64,000 nt of DNA. Origin: Vitellaria paradoxa. Its lineage: Eukaryota > Streptophyta > Magnoliopsida > Ericales > Sapotaceae. The notes under the pieces were generated by a model. The model saw only the letters and a list, made by a program, of their open reading frames with translations. It did no database searches and was not told where the DNA came from. Positions within the stretch are counted from its first letter, which is position 1; every line of letters starts with the position of its first letter. The stretch is taken from positions 186,001 to 250,000 of the forward strand of contig JAINTL010000106.1 in NCBI GenBank assembly GCA_019916065.1, in the 5' to 3' direction. Positions 23,788 through 35,468 of this stretch are shown here, piece by piece. The position numbers were made by a program, and so were the translations under genes.

Positions 23788-24834
23788 TTAAGGCCCCGTT
23801 TGATAACATTTTCGTTTTCTTTTTTTCTGTTTAAGTTTTCAAATTTTTGTAAATTCGCAACAGAAATATGTTTGATAAACTTGTTTACGTTTTTTTGTTT
23901 CCAAACAAAATAAAAACATAAATAGAAAAACGTAAACAAAAAAAATGTATTTTTACTCTGTTTTCACTCTGGTTTTTTTTCTGTTGCCAATATTTTGTTA
24001 ATTTTAAAACTTTATCTATTTTTGTTACATTACATAAAAATAAATTATTTTATTCAAATATTTTATTAAAATAAGTTATTTTAATAAATAATATAATTAA
24101 ATTCAATAAATTAAATTAATTATATAAATTAATATAAATTATTTTTAATAAATAATAAAACTAAATTAATTAATTTAATTTAATAATTAATTATTGCTAA
24201 ATTATCTTAAATAAATATCATAATTAATTTATTTAACTTAATAATTAAATTAATTTATATAAAATAATTAATAATAAATAATTAAATTAAATTAAATTAA
24301 TTTTTAATTTAATAATTATTATTAAATTATTTTAAATAAATATCATAATTAAATTAAATAATTTATGATTTAATTAATTTAATTGATATAAAATATATTT
24401 TATTAAATTATTTTAATAAATAATTAAATAAATTAAAAAATAAATAATTTAATTTAATAATTTACCTAATTTAATTATTTATTTAATATGAAATATATTT
24501 TATTAAATTATTTTTATAAATAATATAATTTAATATATTTTATATTTATTAAATTAAATGATTTTAATAAATAATTTACTGTATTAATTTAATTAATTAT
24601 ATTAATTAAATTAAATTAACATAAAATATATTTTATTAAGTTTTATTAATTTTTTAAAACTAATAAAATTAAATATTTTCTAAAATAAAAAATTAATAAT
24701 TGTAAACAAATTGCATTTCCAAACGCAGTTTCAGTTTTCATTTCAGAAAAAATAAATGGCAATAAAAAATAAAAAATAGAAAATGACAACAGAAAAACAA
24801 CAAAAAAATGACAGCGTTGTCAAACGGACCTTAA
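23788..24834. mobile_element. TTAA-flanked inverted-repeat element, copy 1
   Basis: The element (23792-24830, 1039 bp) begins GGCCCCGTTTGATAAC and ends GTTGTCAAACGGACC, which are imperfect inverted repeats. TTAA stands on both sides. The interior is mostly simple TTAAATTAAT-type sequence with no transposase. Relatives at 54754-55416, 56063-56632 and the 3' end at 53049 share subterminal sequence, in inverted orientation. TTAA could be a 4-bp duplication, or a 3-bp TTA/TAA duplication plus one element base. Confidence 0.75.
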
Positions 24835-25039
24835 GAGTTAAAATATAGGATAAATTACACATAAACTCCTTAAATATTTGAGTAATTACACATAAATTCT
24901 CTCAACATTTAAAATTTATAATTACCATTTTATTTAAAACGTTGCTAACCTCCGACCTCCCCTATTAGTATTCCATTAAAATTTTAGTTAAAATGATTAC
25001 ATCAGCTAAAAAATTTTTTAATATAACAATTTTAGCCTT

Positions 25040-25610
25040 TAGCATTTATTCACACCAAACTGCTGTTCTCTCTCTTGCTTCTTCTTCTCCACCTCACTTT
25101 CTCTCTCTTTTGACTCCATAGCTTCACCTTCTTTCTTGGTTTCTTCCGATTTTATTCGCTGGATTTCGCTCGATCTAGTCTCCTTCTCATCATTTTCCTT
25201 TTTATCAGTTGAAAAGTAAGAGGACAGACACAGAAATAGACAGCTGAACTCAACCCCAAATGCTCTTAGAGCCTCGTAAATTGTCAATTGGAAGATGAAG
25301 CCACCTTTGGTTTCTGTGGAGAGAGTAATGGGTGGGCTGGACAGTGCTGGTGAAAGCACCAGAGGTGGAGGCGGCCTTCATAGTAGCAATCGGGTGTTCG
25401 AAACCCATGGATTGGTAGGGAAATGGATCCTTGATACTTGCTTGAACAGTGGCAGCGACCATCGCTACGATTTGTGCTTGAAAATCGGCCAAAAAAATAT
25501 CAATCACGGAGGCCAAGACTTGAGCATGTGTGTCTATATGTTTGCATACATATATGTGTGTTTCACTTATATTTTTGTTGAATTTGATCTAGTTTTCCCA
25601 TGCCCTACAA

Positions 25611-25643
<33 letters not shown>

Positions 25644-25900
25644 CTCGATCTATGTGTTTGTAATGGAAGCCCTAAGGGATGAAACTGATGAGCTCTTGAG
25701 ATTTTCAAGTTTGCTATTTTTGAATCATGCTCGTGCTAGCTGCATTTGATGATGGAATTACATAATTTCAACAGTGAAATTGGAAACCAAAGGATGAAGA
25801 CAGAGAGGGAAGAAGAATATATCTGTATTAGGGAAGAGATCCCTTGTTTCTTCCTCAAATCTATATTTTTTTACGAATTTTCAAACTTTTATTAATATGC
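25040..25900. other. GC-richer cargo inside the Mutator-like element
   Basis: This stretch differs in base composition from the inverted repeats around it. Both strands have open frames: plus strand from the ATG at 25295 (MKPPLVSVERVMGGLDSAGE) and minus strand about 25516-25250 (LASVIDIFLADFQAQIVAMV). I recognise neither. It may be captured host gene sequence. A TG/AG microsatellite lies at about 25612-25642. Confidence 0.45.
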
Positions 25901-26104
25901 TTCTCTTGTATTTTAATTGGGTCTGCTGAATTTTGACAAATCTATTTGAAGAACTCTTTTATTGATATGATTCTCCGGTAATTTTAATTGTGTCTGATTA
26001 ATTAAATTTCAACCATAATAATCAGAATTGGAACTTGGACACAACTAATAATTTAACCAAAAAAAAACAAAATAAAATTTTATAATTATACTTAGATGAA
26101 ACCT

Positions 26105-26236
26105 TGAAGATTAGTTAAATTGGTAAGATTTTGAATTTGTTTTTCAGTGGTCATTAGTTCAAGTCTCCTTAGGACCATTGGAGGGTTTATTCGATCGTTA
26201 ATTTTAGGACCTCAGGGCTTAGTAGAGGTGCAGTTA
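26105..26236 (+). repeat. Possible tRNA-derived SINE fragment
   Basis: TAGTTAAATTGG resembles a Pol III box A, and GTTCAAGTC about 40 bp later resembles a box B, followed by a non-tRNA body. It lies inside the Mutator-like element. No cloverleaf can be folded, so it is not a tRNA gene. Confidence 0.35.
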
Positions 26237-26289
26237 TCCAAAAAAGAAAGTTTTACTTAAATACTTTTTCAAACAAAAAAAAAAACTTA

Positions 26290-27000
26290 TTTAAGATACA
26301 TTAGGTAATATTATATTTAATTATTTTTTATTTTTTTTAGTTTCGGGTATATTTGAAATAAAAATAGAAAACATGTTTGGTGATGTAATTTTATTTACAT
26401 AATTAATTTTATTTAAATAATATATATAAGTTTATTGAAAAAGATAAAATTAATTAAATACAATAAAGTATATTTAAAATTTATTTGATTAATTAATCTA
26501 ATAAAATATATTTAAATTAATTAATTTAATGTTATAAAATAATTATTTTTAATAATAATTAGTTTTAGTAAAAATATATAACTAAATAAAATAATTTAAT
26601 AATGAATTATTATTAGATTTAATAAAATTAATATAATTTAATAAAATACTTTAATAAAATATACTATTTTAAAAATTGTTACTATTTTAGTAGTATTTTA
26701 AATTTTAATAAAAATAAATATAAACCATTTTAATAATATTTATTATTTTAATAATAGTTTAAATTTTAAGAAAAATATATATTTAATATATTCTTATTAT
26801 TAATTTTTATTTTTTAAAAAATAAATATTCTAATATGTAATTATTATTAATTTTAATTTTACTAAAATAAATTATTTTAGTAGATAATTACTATTTTTAA
26901 TAAATAATTTTTATTTAATAAAATAAATCATTTTAATCATAAATTATTATTTTAAATTTAATAAAATAAATTATTATAATTTCAATAAAATAAAAACGTT
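26290..27000. repeat. AT-simple sequence inside the Mutator-like element
   Basis: Long stretch of AATTA/TTAAT permutations like the interior of the TTAA-flanked family, with a faint similarity to its subterminal part near 26340. No gene. Confidence 0.5.
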
Positions 27001-27231
27001 AGAAGAGAGAGCGATTTTGGACTATGCGTTGAGAGAAAATGAGTAAACAATGGGCCAGGGGCATAATTATTTTTAGAATAAAATTTTAACGAAATAAGTA
27101 GCAAAACTTACAAAGGAGGCCAGGTTAGCAATATTTCAAAATAAAAGGAATTGTAAATTTTAAATGTTGAAGATATTTGTGCAATTATCTAAATGTTGAG
27201 AAGATTTAGGCCTAATTTATTCTAAAATATA

Positions 27232-28674
27232 TTATATAAGTTGGGTATCTTCCAGATTTAGGGGGCCATGACCATCCCTTGGTCCTACATAAGCCCCGTC
27301 CCTGGCTTGACCAATGTAATAATGATAATTTCAGCTCTAGACATAATTTGTAATTAATAATTTTACTTTATTTTCTAAAATAAAAAAAAAAAGATGCTAT
27401 ATAATTATAATTTATCGTCAATCTAAGTTTTGACTACTACTTTGTGTGACTTAATAATCACATTAAAGTAAATGACCTAACATCATTTAATGTTACACAA
27501 AGTTTAGAGTTGAAATTACATTGCTGATGTTGTTTCAATGGAGGGGGGTGGGGGTGGAAGGATCAGGCAGCTCTTCTTTTTTTGTGTCTGCGGGCATACG
27601 CAGAAATGGCAATGGGGTGGAGCAGGAAATCCTTTCTCTAATACCATCCACTAAATAATTTCCTTTTTAGCAATTAATGGGTTTTAATTTCCGTTCTCTA
27701 CCCGCTTGGCCTAACCGTTAAGATAAACAATATATATTTTGTTATTTTATTTTTAAGAACGTAACAACAAATAAAACATAAAAACAAAAGAATAAAAAAT
27801 AAAAATATCAATATATAAATTAGTAAAATAATAAAACAAAAACATTCCAACATTAATACTTCAACTACTCAATACACAAAGTGCTATTAGTAAGGATATT
27901 TTATAATATTAAATTTAATCTGGACTTGTCCTACTCAACTTGTCCCGTCCCGCGTCACTCCAAATCCTGTGGGTTTTAAGATTTGTTTAGGAATGAAAAA
28001 ATTATATGTTTTTCTTTAACTTTTTTTTCGTCCTATTAACATTTTTCATCAATTTTTTATCTACTTTTTTTTTTTTGTTTGATAACTTTTAAACATATTA
28101 TTATAATAACAAAAAGTAGAAGAAATTGAAAATTTACAAAACGGGTTAGAAAACTATTTTTCTATTAAAATCAATATTTTCTATATATACGCGAATTTTT
28201 TTCATTTGAAAGCATTCTTTTTTTGTAATTTTTTATTGATACGGATAAATGTCTAGTATTCTCAGGACTTTATAACACGTTATATTATAAATATGTCAAA
28301 TTATACATATATGAGTACTTTCTTCACCCAAGCAAAATGAGATGAGAGTAATTCACCGTGTTTTGGTGTAGCTCGCCTAGTCTTTCATTGATTTGCCCAT
28401 ATCACTACCAGTCTATCATAGTTAACATATTTAAGCTTCCTTCCTCTAGTTTGTAAGAAAATATTTGGTATAACCAACAAGCCAACTGTGGTAATTAGTA
28501 GCACAACTTTTCCAAGGTAATGCTGGTTTTGCCAATGTTATCCTAAAATTTAGACATTGAATATTTAGGTTTTGTTTATTTTAATGTCAAATACTTTTCA
28601 AAATGTTTGTGTAAAATTACATTAAAAATGTAAATAATATGTTTGATATTGTAAGAATAAAATTATTTTTTACA
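27232..28674. other. AT-rich intergenic DNA, no gene seen
   Basis: No coding frame of note. A short inverted repeat (CTTTGTGTGAC near 27438 and GTTACACAAAG near 27491) and a G-rich run at about 27541-27560 are the only structure seen. Confidence 0.5.
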
Positions 28675-30813
28675 AAGTATGTAATAACCCAGATTTTTTT
28701 TTTAATTTGGATATTGTTATTTGATAAATTTAGTTTGCTATTTAAATTTAATGGTTTGAAATTTTTGGATTTCTATTTAAAAAGATTAATTTTGGGTTAT
28801 ATTTGAAAAGATTTTAAAATTTTAGGGAAGTGGTGTAATTTTCCTAATCCTATGGGGAGTAGGTAAATAATTTATTTTGTTAAAATTAAATTCTGCTATT
28901 TAAATATATATACTGCAGTATTTATAAAAAAAAATTAGAAACCCTAAGAGAGAAGAAGAGAGACTGAGAGAGAGAGGAGCAAGAAGATGTATGGCGCTGA
29001 AACAGTGAAAGAGAAGAAGTTAATTTGCCGGATTTAATAGGTAAGGGGACCGAATCCTTCTATTGCCTGTATTTATAAAATATATATATAATATATATAC
29101 GAAAATTGTTTGTTTGGAAATTTGACTGTTCGCTGATTTGGGAAATTATGTGTACTGAAGATACGTAAGCATGTATGCTGTGTAGAATTTTGTGTTGATT
29201 TATTTAATTACACGTTTGACTTTTGTGATTTCATTGGGCGTGAGGGAGCAATTGAATTGCCTGACAGAGAGTTTTGATTCTTCAAGTGTATATATATATA
29301 TAAGTAAGAGAAGTTATATATATATTAATATGATAATTATTTATTTTATTCACTTTTGTCTTCTAGTGACCTCGTTAGGCGTGAGGTTCAATTGTTAGTC
29401 TGATTAATACATTGCCAGGAAGCCTTAGGAATCTTATATACATATATACATAACCAATGTGTATATATATAATCACAAAAGGACAAAAAAAAATCATGAC
29501 TTGTTGTATTATTAACATATATTTATTATATATGGATATATGCATTAATCATAAGATTGCTGGATGTTTACTTTGAAAATATATTTTTTAATTTTGTTAG
29601 CCTACTTGAGTGAAACGTCCAGCACATGAGTGACTTGCTTTGAAAACCTAATTGCTTTGAAAAGTAATGATTAGTGATTTTATATTATTTTCTATGAATT
29701 CCTTCACGTGAATGAATTGGATGTGTGACTAATTTGATGGCCAACAGTTAAAGTATTAATTGCATACTTAGGTATTCTGGATATTAACCGTAGGATCGTT
29801 TGTGTAATAGGATTAAAGTTGTGTTAATTATGTGTCGGAAAATTTATGGTTAATGAGGTTTTAAAATTTAATTAAAGAGAAGTTTATATAATGTGAATTC
29901 AAGGTAAATTTTGATTTTTTGTGTTTTGTTTAGGTTGAGGGGTACTGAAAATATAGGGTATACGTACCCAAGGGTTGAAAATCTCGAAACCCGCGCGGGG
30001 TTGGTTATCGATTCCAGTAGGCTAGTAACCTACGAACGAGCAGATACCTAAGGGTGGCATATTATATTCCTAACACTTCGGTCTAGGAAGCAGACACCGA
30101 AGAATGGTGTATATTAGTTGGGTCTTGTTTTTACGAGACAACTAAGCAGACATCGAAGGAAGATGTATATTGGTTGGGTCCTATTTTTACGGGACAATCA
30201 AGCAGCAGTACCATGAAATCGAATTGTTTTTGATGTGTGATGTGGTGCTAAAATGAAATTAATTATAATAAAGATAAATTGATAAATTAATTTAATATTT
30301 TTCTTGAGTTTGCTATCTGTGCATGATTGTTTCACTTAGTGACATGCTAGGACATCATTGCAATTTATATTATTACTAGGATTCCGAGCACACGTGATAT
30401 TAGTGCTCATCCCCTTACAGCTTGCAATGCAGGTAACGAATTTGAGACACATGCTGGACCTTCTGAGCATAGGAATTAAAGTTTTATTTATTATTTTTTT
30501 ATGTAATTGTTTTAGACATCTAGGAAATTATTTTTGAGTGGATTATGACAAACCTCTGTTTTGAGGTGAATGTTAACTTTTTTTTTATTTTTTTTAGAGA
30601 TTGGTTAAGTTTAGTTTTGGAGCTTTGTTTGCCTAGTGAATTAATTGAGGCGTTTATTTAAATTTAAAGTTTAGTTTTAATTATTTTATTTTCTTTGCTC
30701 CATAGTATGTGTGTATGGTTCTGATGTGGAACAAGAAAGTTAGTTAATGAACGGTGTAATATGTATTATTTGTTCGCGTACTCGGGTTGTAAAACCCAGG
30801 GCGTGACAAAGTA
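28675..30813 (+). mobile_element. Solo LTR related to the gypsy element
   Basis: The LTR (28680-30808, 2129 bp) starts TGTAATAACCCAGATT and ends GGGCGTGACA, and is flanked by AAGTA at 28675-28679 and 30809-30813. It aligns along its length with the minus-strand LTRs of 11498-20703, including the CCCGCGCGGGGTTGG segment, but is clearly diverged. No internal region is attached, so it is a recombination product of an older insertion. Confidence 0.93.
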
Positions 30814-31351
30814 TTTTACATTCAAACAAGTGAAGTTAATAAATAGAATCTTGAATTCATTTGTTTTGTTTAGTGTAAATTATAGTAAGATGTTTGATAG
30901 AAATTAAATTGTACATGGCATAATTCTTTAAAATATTTAAGAATGCTTTTTTAACTTTTTCTTTTTAAACAGATCCTTTCATTTTTATCATTTAATATTA
31001 TAAATTGATTTATTTGGGATATTTTAGGAATGCTTATCACTTTTATGAGAAGATAAAAAAATAAATTAGCACACCTCTAACTTAACTGTTCAAGACAGAC
31101 AGTATAAGAATGTGGAAACTAAAATAAATAAATAAAATTCAATCCAAATTTAATTCACCTTGAGTTATAATCATAAAAATATTCAAAATCATTATTTATT
31201 CGCATATAAAATAATATTTGATTATATCACCATCAATTTATCAATAACATAATCCACTTTAACACTATTTCCAATGACTATATCCAAGGTCTAAATGGTT
31301 AAAATAAATACTATAATCGTATTTATATCTCTCAAAATAATGACATCATAA

Positions 31352-33178
31352 ATGTAAACAGTAAACCCACATTTTGGTCAAACAATTTATAATATTAATA
31401 ATTCAATTCTCAGTTAAAAAAAATAAACACAATTATTATTATGCATAATTAAGACCAGACTTAACTACTCAAGCATAAACTGCCTGTGTATCCCATTTCA
31501 GAAATCAGGTCACTCTAGTTCTTAATTTATATTTTTTATTTTATAACCAAACTCATAATTAATCGGATAAACCATATATCTCATCAATCAATATCACTGT
31601 CACGTATATCAGCATTTTAATATAAAAGAATACAAATGTAATCTCATACAGTGGGATGTGATAGAATGCAATGTCAATGCATATTTTAGTCTCCATCTAC
31701 CCTTAACCTTATTCTGGGATGGATGATACCTAACAAAGCATGCGAGGTCATCAACCACATCGTTTATACTTATAGGAAATGTCTATCTCAATATATATAT
31801 AAACCGAGTGGGAAACCGTGTTACACTCCCACTGGTGCAAGACTCAAGGGAAACCAAGTTACACCCCCTAACCCTTTTGCTAGGGAATTAAGTTACACAC
31901 CTAGTCAAGTATCTGCTTAGTTCAATTAAGGTCCAACTGTAATCTGGAGAGAATATCTCATAATTAACATATCAACTCCAAATGACAAAGTTCTACTCAT
32001 AAATATTGACTAGGAATCATATAGTATTTTCAAAATCTCATTTTATCATTTTTCTCAAAATCAAGAATCCCGTCTGTATGTATAACACGTGCCTTGGCAC
32101 GTCACAACATAAATATGGTACTCTTAACCAATCAAATATCACAATATCAAACTGGATGATACAACCCCAGCCCCATGCACATGATATGCTCAATCATATA
32201 AATAAATATTATTTTAATATAAACACCCATTCTCATTATGCTTGATGATGATTTAGGGTTTATTTTATCTTTAAAAATCAATAATAATCAAGTTTAGGCA
32301 CAAAAAATATATTTCGAAATCAATTGCGACATTTTTTGAAATTTCGCCATACTAAGCTGCGGTCTGGACACCCTATCTAGCCAATTCGGACACCCTTGAT
32401 CCGGACACCCTTTCTACCGGTCCAGACACCAGAGACCAGTGCCCAATTCATGGCTTTGTTTTCAATGAAAGCTAACTCCAAATCTTCCCCAAGTCACCCA
32501 TCCAAGCCACAGTCTCAACAATAATTCATATATAAACATTTAAACACTTAAATCACATATTTCTACAACATTTAATCAAATAATAACTTAAATATATGCA
32601 AGATTTTCATATTTATATGCATATATATATACACGTATTCATATATATATATATATACACACAAATCTCATGATATTCAACCAAATCAAGCATATATATA
32701 CATCAAATTCATCTTAATAATGTCTAGAGCATGAATATAAGAAAAAAGAAAATTTAGGTTTTGGTGCTTGAACTTCAAATGCCTGTATCTTTTAGCTCGA
32801 GCAAAATCATAAGAAACGAACACCACCACGACGTTCGTAGCGTCGAATATTATTCTAATCTGTTGATCTTCCTTCTTGAAACCTATTTTCTCTCTCTACT
32901 CTCCCTTTCCTCTCTCTTCTCCCTCTCCATCTCCCTCTATTTTGTGGAAACTATTGAGCCAAAAAGAAAGAAAAGAGAAAGGAAAAAAAAAAAAAAAGCA
33001 AGGAAAAGAAAGAAAGAAAAGAAACTGGTTGGACTCTAGACCCAGTTATCCAACTAAATATCAATTTAGGCTAAACTCGGTTTAAGAAAAATAAAATAAT
33101 CAACTCAATCTCAGTTTAAATATTTTATTGGACCAAAATAATACATAAGTGATCGAAAATTAAATATCGGGTATTACA
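31352..33178 (-). mobile_element. Decayed LTR remnant, second gypsy-like family
   Basis: The right edge is clear: read on the minus strand it starts TGTAATACCCGATATTTAAT, a chromovirus-like LTR start. Inside are repeated GGACACC/CCGGACACCC strings (32365-32430), three related units with GGGAAACC and GTTACAC (31810-31900), and a CT-rich leader-like part at 32880-32945. The left edge is uncertain; a TAAA on both sides (before 31353 and after 33178) would fit, but is only 4 bp. Confidence 0.45.
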
Positions 33179-34497
33179 TAAATAATATGACATTTTGACT
33201 TTTTGTTAATCCAAATGTTTTGTAATTTTTATTTTTATTATCTTTTTATTAAATAAAAAGTAAAAATACATTTGAAAAGACAAAAATAAAAAAACTATTC
33301 TTTTATTTTTTTATTACATATTTATCTAATTTTTGTTCTTTCTCTCACTCTCATCCCTCTATATCTTTCTCCAAGTAACAACTTTATTATTTTAAAGAAT
33401 CTAAACATTTTTTTTTTTTTTTGTTTCGTTTGCTTGGTATATAAAAGGGGGAATTGGTATGTATATTCATCAAGGTGTGTGCCTACAATTTTTTTAAGAA
33501 AATCAAATACTTTTTATTAATTAATAATATTTCTCTCTTTTTATTGTTTAATTTATTTCATGTTTATCAAGTTTTCTTCTCTCTCTTTTACTGGGTTCTC
33601 TCTTTTTTTTGGCTCTCTTGACAACAACTTTAATATTTCAAAAGCTTATTTTCTTTTTTCTTTTATGAAAATTAAGAACCTAAATTTATACTTACTTAAA
33701 CTGTGTTTGAATTAAAATTTTCAAAAGAAAATAAAACGGATAAAAACCTAAATTTATTCTACTATTTAGGTTATGCTAGAAAATGATTAGGAAAAAGAAA
33801 TGGAATGTAAGTTAATTTTATTAAATTAAAAAATTAATATATTTTTTATTTATTATATTTTTTTAGTTCATTCAAATAAAGAAATATTTTTTTTATTGCT
33901 TTTCTCTTTCTCTTTTTATTATTTTAGTCCATGTTTATAAAAAATTTCCCTTTCTCACTCGTGTCTCTCTATCTCTCTCCATACAACAAATTTTAGTATT
34001 TTGAAAGCCTAAAACGTATTTTTCTAATGAAAACTGAACTTCTAGACTAATGTTCACTTCAGCAAAATAAAATAAATAAGGATTCAAAATTTATTTTCCT
34101 ATTTAAAATGTGATAGAAAATGTAAGTAAAATGACATGAAATTTAAAAGTGTGTCTATTTGTATTTCATAAATAAATTTTTACACTTCACTTTGCTTTCT
34201 TATTTAATAAAACTACATAATTACTCTAATTTTTGTAAAAATGTATTTATAATTTATAATATATCTTATTAAAAGAAGAAGAGTAGTTGTAAAATTTTAT
34301 TTAATGAAAAAGTAAAGTAAATTGTAATAATTTATTTGTGAAGTGTAAATAAGTTCATCTTTTAAAAAATTAAAATTAATTGATGCTTCCGTTTGCTTCA
34401 ACATAAAATATCTTTTGAAAAAAAATATTTACTCATATTTTTGAAAAATATTTTCTTAAAACGTGTGTAAAGATAGTTTTTGAAAAGTATTTTACAT
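33179..34497. other. AT-rich intergenic DNA, no gene seen
   Basis: Poly-T runs and CT-rich patches (CTCTCTTT repeats near 33590 and 33960) that resemble each other, perhaps relics of short elements. No coding frame supported. Confidence 0.5.
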
Positions 34498-34649
34498 TAA
34501 GGGACTGTTTGGCTTACCAAAAATTATCAAAACTTATAAAAAAAAAATATACTTTTTTCAATTTCTTTCAATCAAATTCTACCACGTGTCACTTTTACAC
34601 TAATTTTTTTATTTTTATTTTTATTTTTGGTCATCCAAATACCACCTAA
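34498..34649. mobile_element. Tourist-like MITE with TAA duplication
   Basis: A 146-bp element (34501-34646) starts GGGACTGTTTGGCTTACC and ends GGTCATCCAAATACCACC (12 of 18 inverted-repeat positions match), with TAA at 34498-34500 and 34647-34649. A 3-bp TAA duplication fits PIF/Harbinger MITEs. It ends about 420 bp before the ATG of the gene at 35073. Confidence 0.75.
34583..34590 (+). promoter_or_regulatory. CACGTGTC (G-box/ABRE-like) inside the MITE
   Basis: A core ACGTGTC motif of the kind bound by bZIP factors in abscisic-acid responses, inside the MITE. A second one, CCACGTGT at 34935-34942, lies in the proximal upstream region of the small gene. Function is inferred from motif identity only. 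Confidence 0.4.
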
Positions 34650-35072
34650 ATAAATAGAGTCTAAATTAAAAAATTAATATTATTTTATTATATTTTTAAT
34701 CTATTTGAATAAATATATAAAATTTTATATTTATTTTCTATTTTATTTTTCTCTTTCACAAAATTCTCACTCCAAAAGCATGCTTTTTTTTTTTTTCTTT
34801 TTCGTTTTAAGATCTGAAATGCGCCTTAATAGGTGCCTTGCACGGACAGTAGAGCGTACGGAAAAGCACCTCGTGAAAGGCGAAAGAGACCAAAAGGCCA
34901 AAAGTGGACCCCAGACCACGCAATTATTTAACTGCCACGTGTACAATCTTATACTTTTCCCATTTCCACTCTCCTTAAACCCCTGGATTGCTCCCCCATC
35001 CTCCCAAAGCTCAAACCCTCTTAACAATTTATTTCTATTTCTCTTTCTATATCTATACGCAATATACATCAA

Positions 35073-35468
35073 ATGGCCACCAGTTTTGTAAGTTTCCCAC
35101 CTATCCGAGCCCGCACCTGCGCCGCCGGTGGTCACCGCAATCCTGATACGAACCATGGAAAGATTTTCTCATCATCCAGCTGGTGGACGCCGATCTTCAG
35201 TTGGTCCTCCGAGCCTGATTACGTTGACTCCGACGGAAACAGTGGCGGCGACAAGGCGGATCTCTCTACGAAAGCGGAGAACAAGTCGGCTTCGGACACC
35301 GAGGCGAAGATGGCCAGATCTCGGTTCGCCCCGGGAAGCTTCACCGAGGAGAAGGCCAAGCAAAGCCGGCTAATGACAAGGGACACGTCGTCGTTTCAAG
35401 ACGCCATGTACCACTCCGCCATTGCTTCCCGGCTCGCTTCTGACTTCTCCAACCTTTTCAACCCGTGA
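35073..35468 (+). CDS. Small conserved-looking plant protein of unknown function
   Basis: A 131-residue single-exon frame starting at the ATG at 35073. It is much less AT-rich than its surroundings and uses C/G third positions freely, unlike the random frames nearby. The N terminus (MATSFVSFPPIRARTCAAGG) is rich in Ser, Ala and Arg with no acidic residue, so it could be a plastid-type leader. The middle is polar and acidic with a WWTPIFSWSSEPDY stretch. The C-terminal part (RFAPGSFTEEKAKQSRL then YHSAIASRLASDFSNLF) looks like a structured, conserved helix-forming end. No enzyme motif or membrane segment is seen. I think similar short proteins occur in other dicots but cannot name the family. 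No other gene lies within several kb. Confidence 0.82.
   Translation: MATSFVSFPPIRARTCAAGGHRNPDTNHGKIFSSSSWWTPIFSWSSEPDYVDSDGNSGGDKADLSTKAENKSASDTEAKMARSRFAPGSFTEEKAKQSRLMTRDTSSFQDAMYHSAIASRLASDFSNLFNP

Larger units (their letters stand above)
24839..27231. mobile_element. Mutator-like element with cargo (possible Pack-MULE)
   Basis: An element at 24848-27222 (2375 bp) has long terminal inverted repeats of about 110 bp (GGATAAATTACAC... and, on the other strand, GAATAAATTAGGC..., both holding CAACATTTAAAATTTA and TTGCTAACCT). It is flanked by a perfect 9-bp duplication TAAAATATA at 24839-24847 and 27223-27231. Long inverted repeats with a 9-bp duplication are the Mutator signature. No transposase is seen. 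The interior at about 25040-25900 is less AT-rich than anything nearby. Confidence 0.88.

Noticed and set aside
25390..25410. GGGTGTTCGAAACCC resembling a tRNA T-arm or box B
   Set aside because: No box A at the right distance and no cloverleaf fold around it.
34705..35156. Open frames upstream of and antisense to the small gene
   Set aside because: They run through poly-T/poly-A tracts or mirror the gene at 35073; codon use does not support them.
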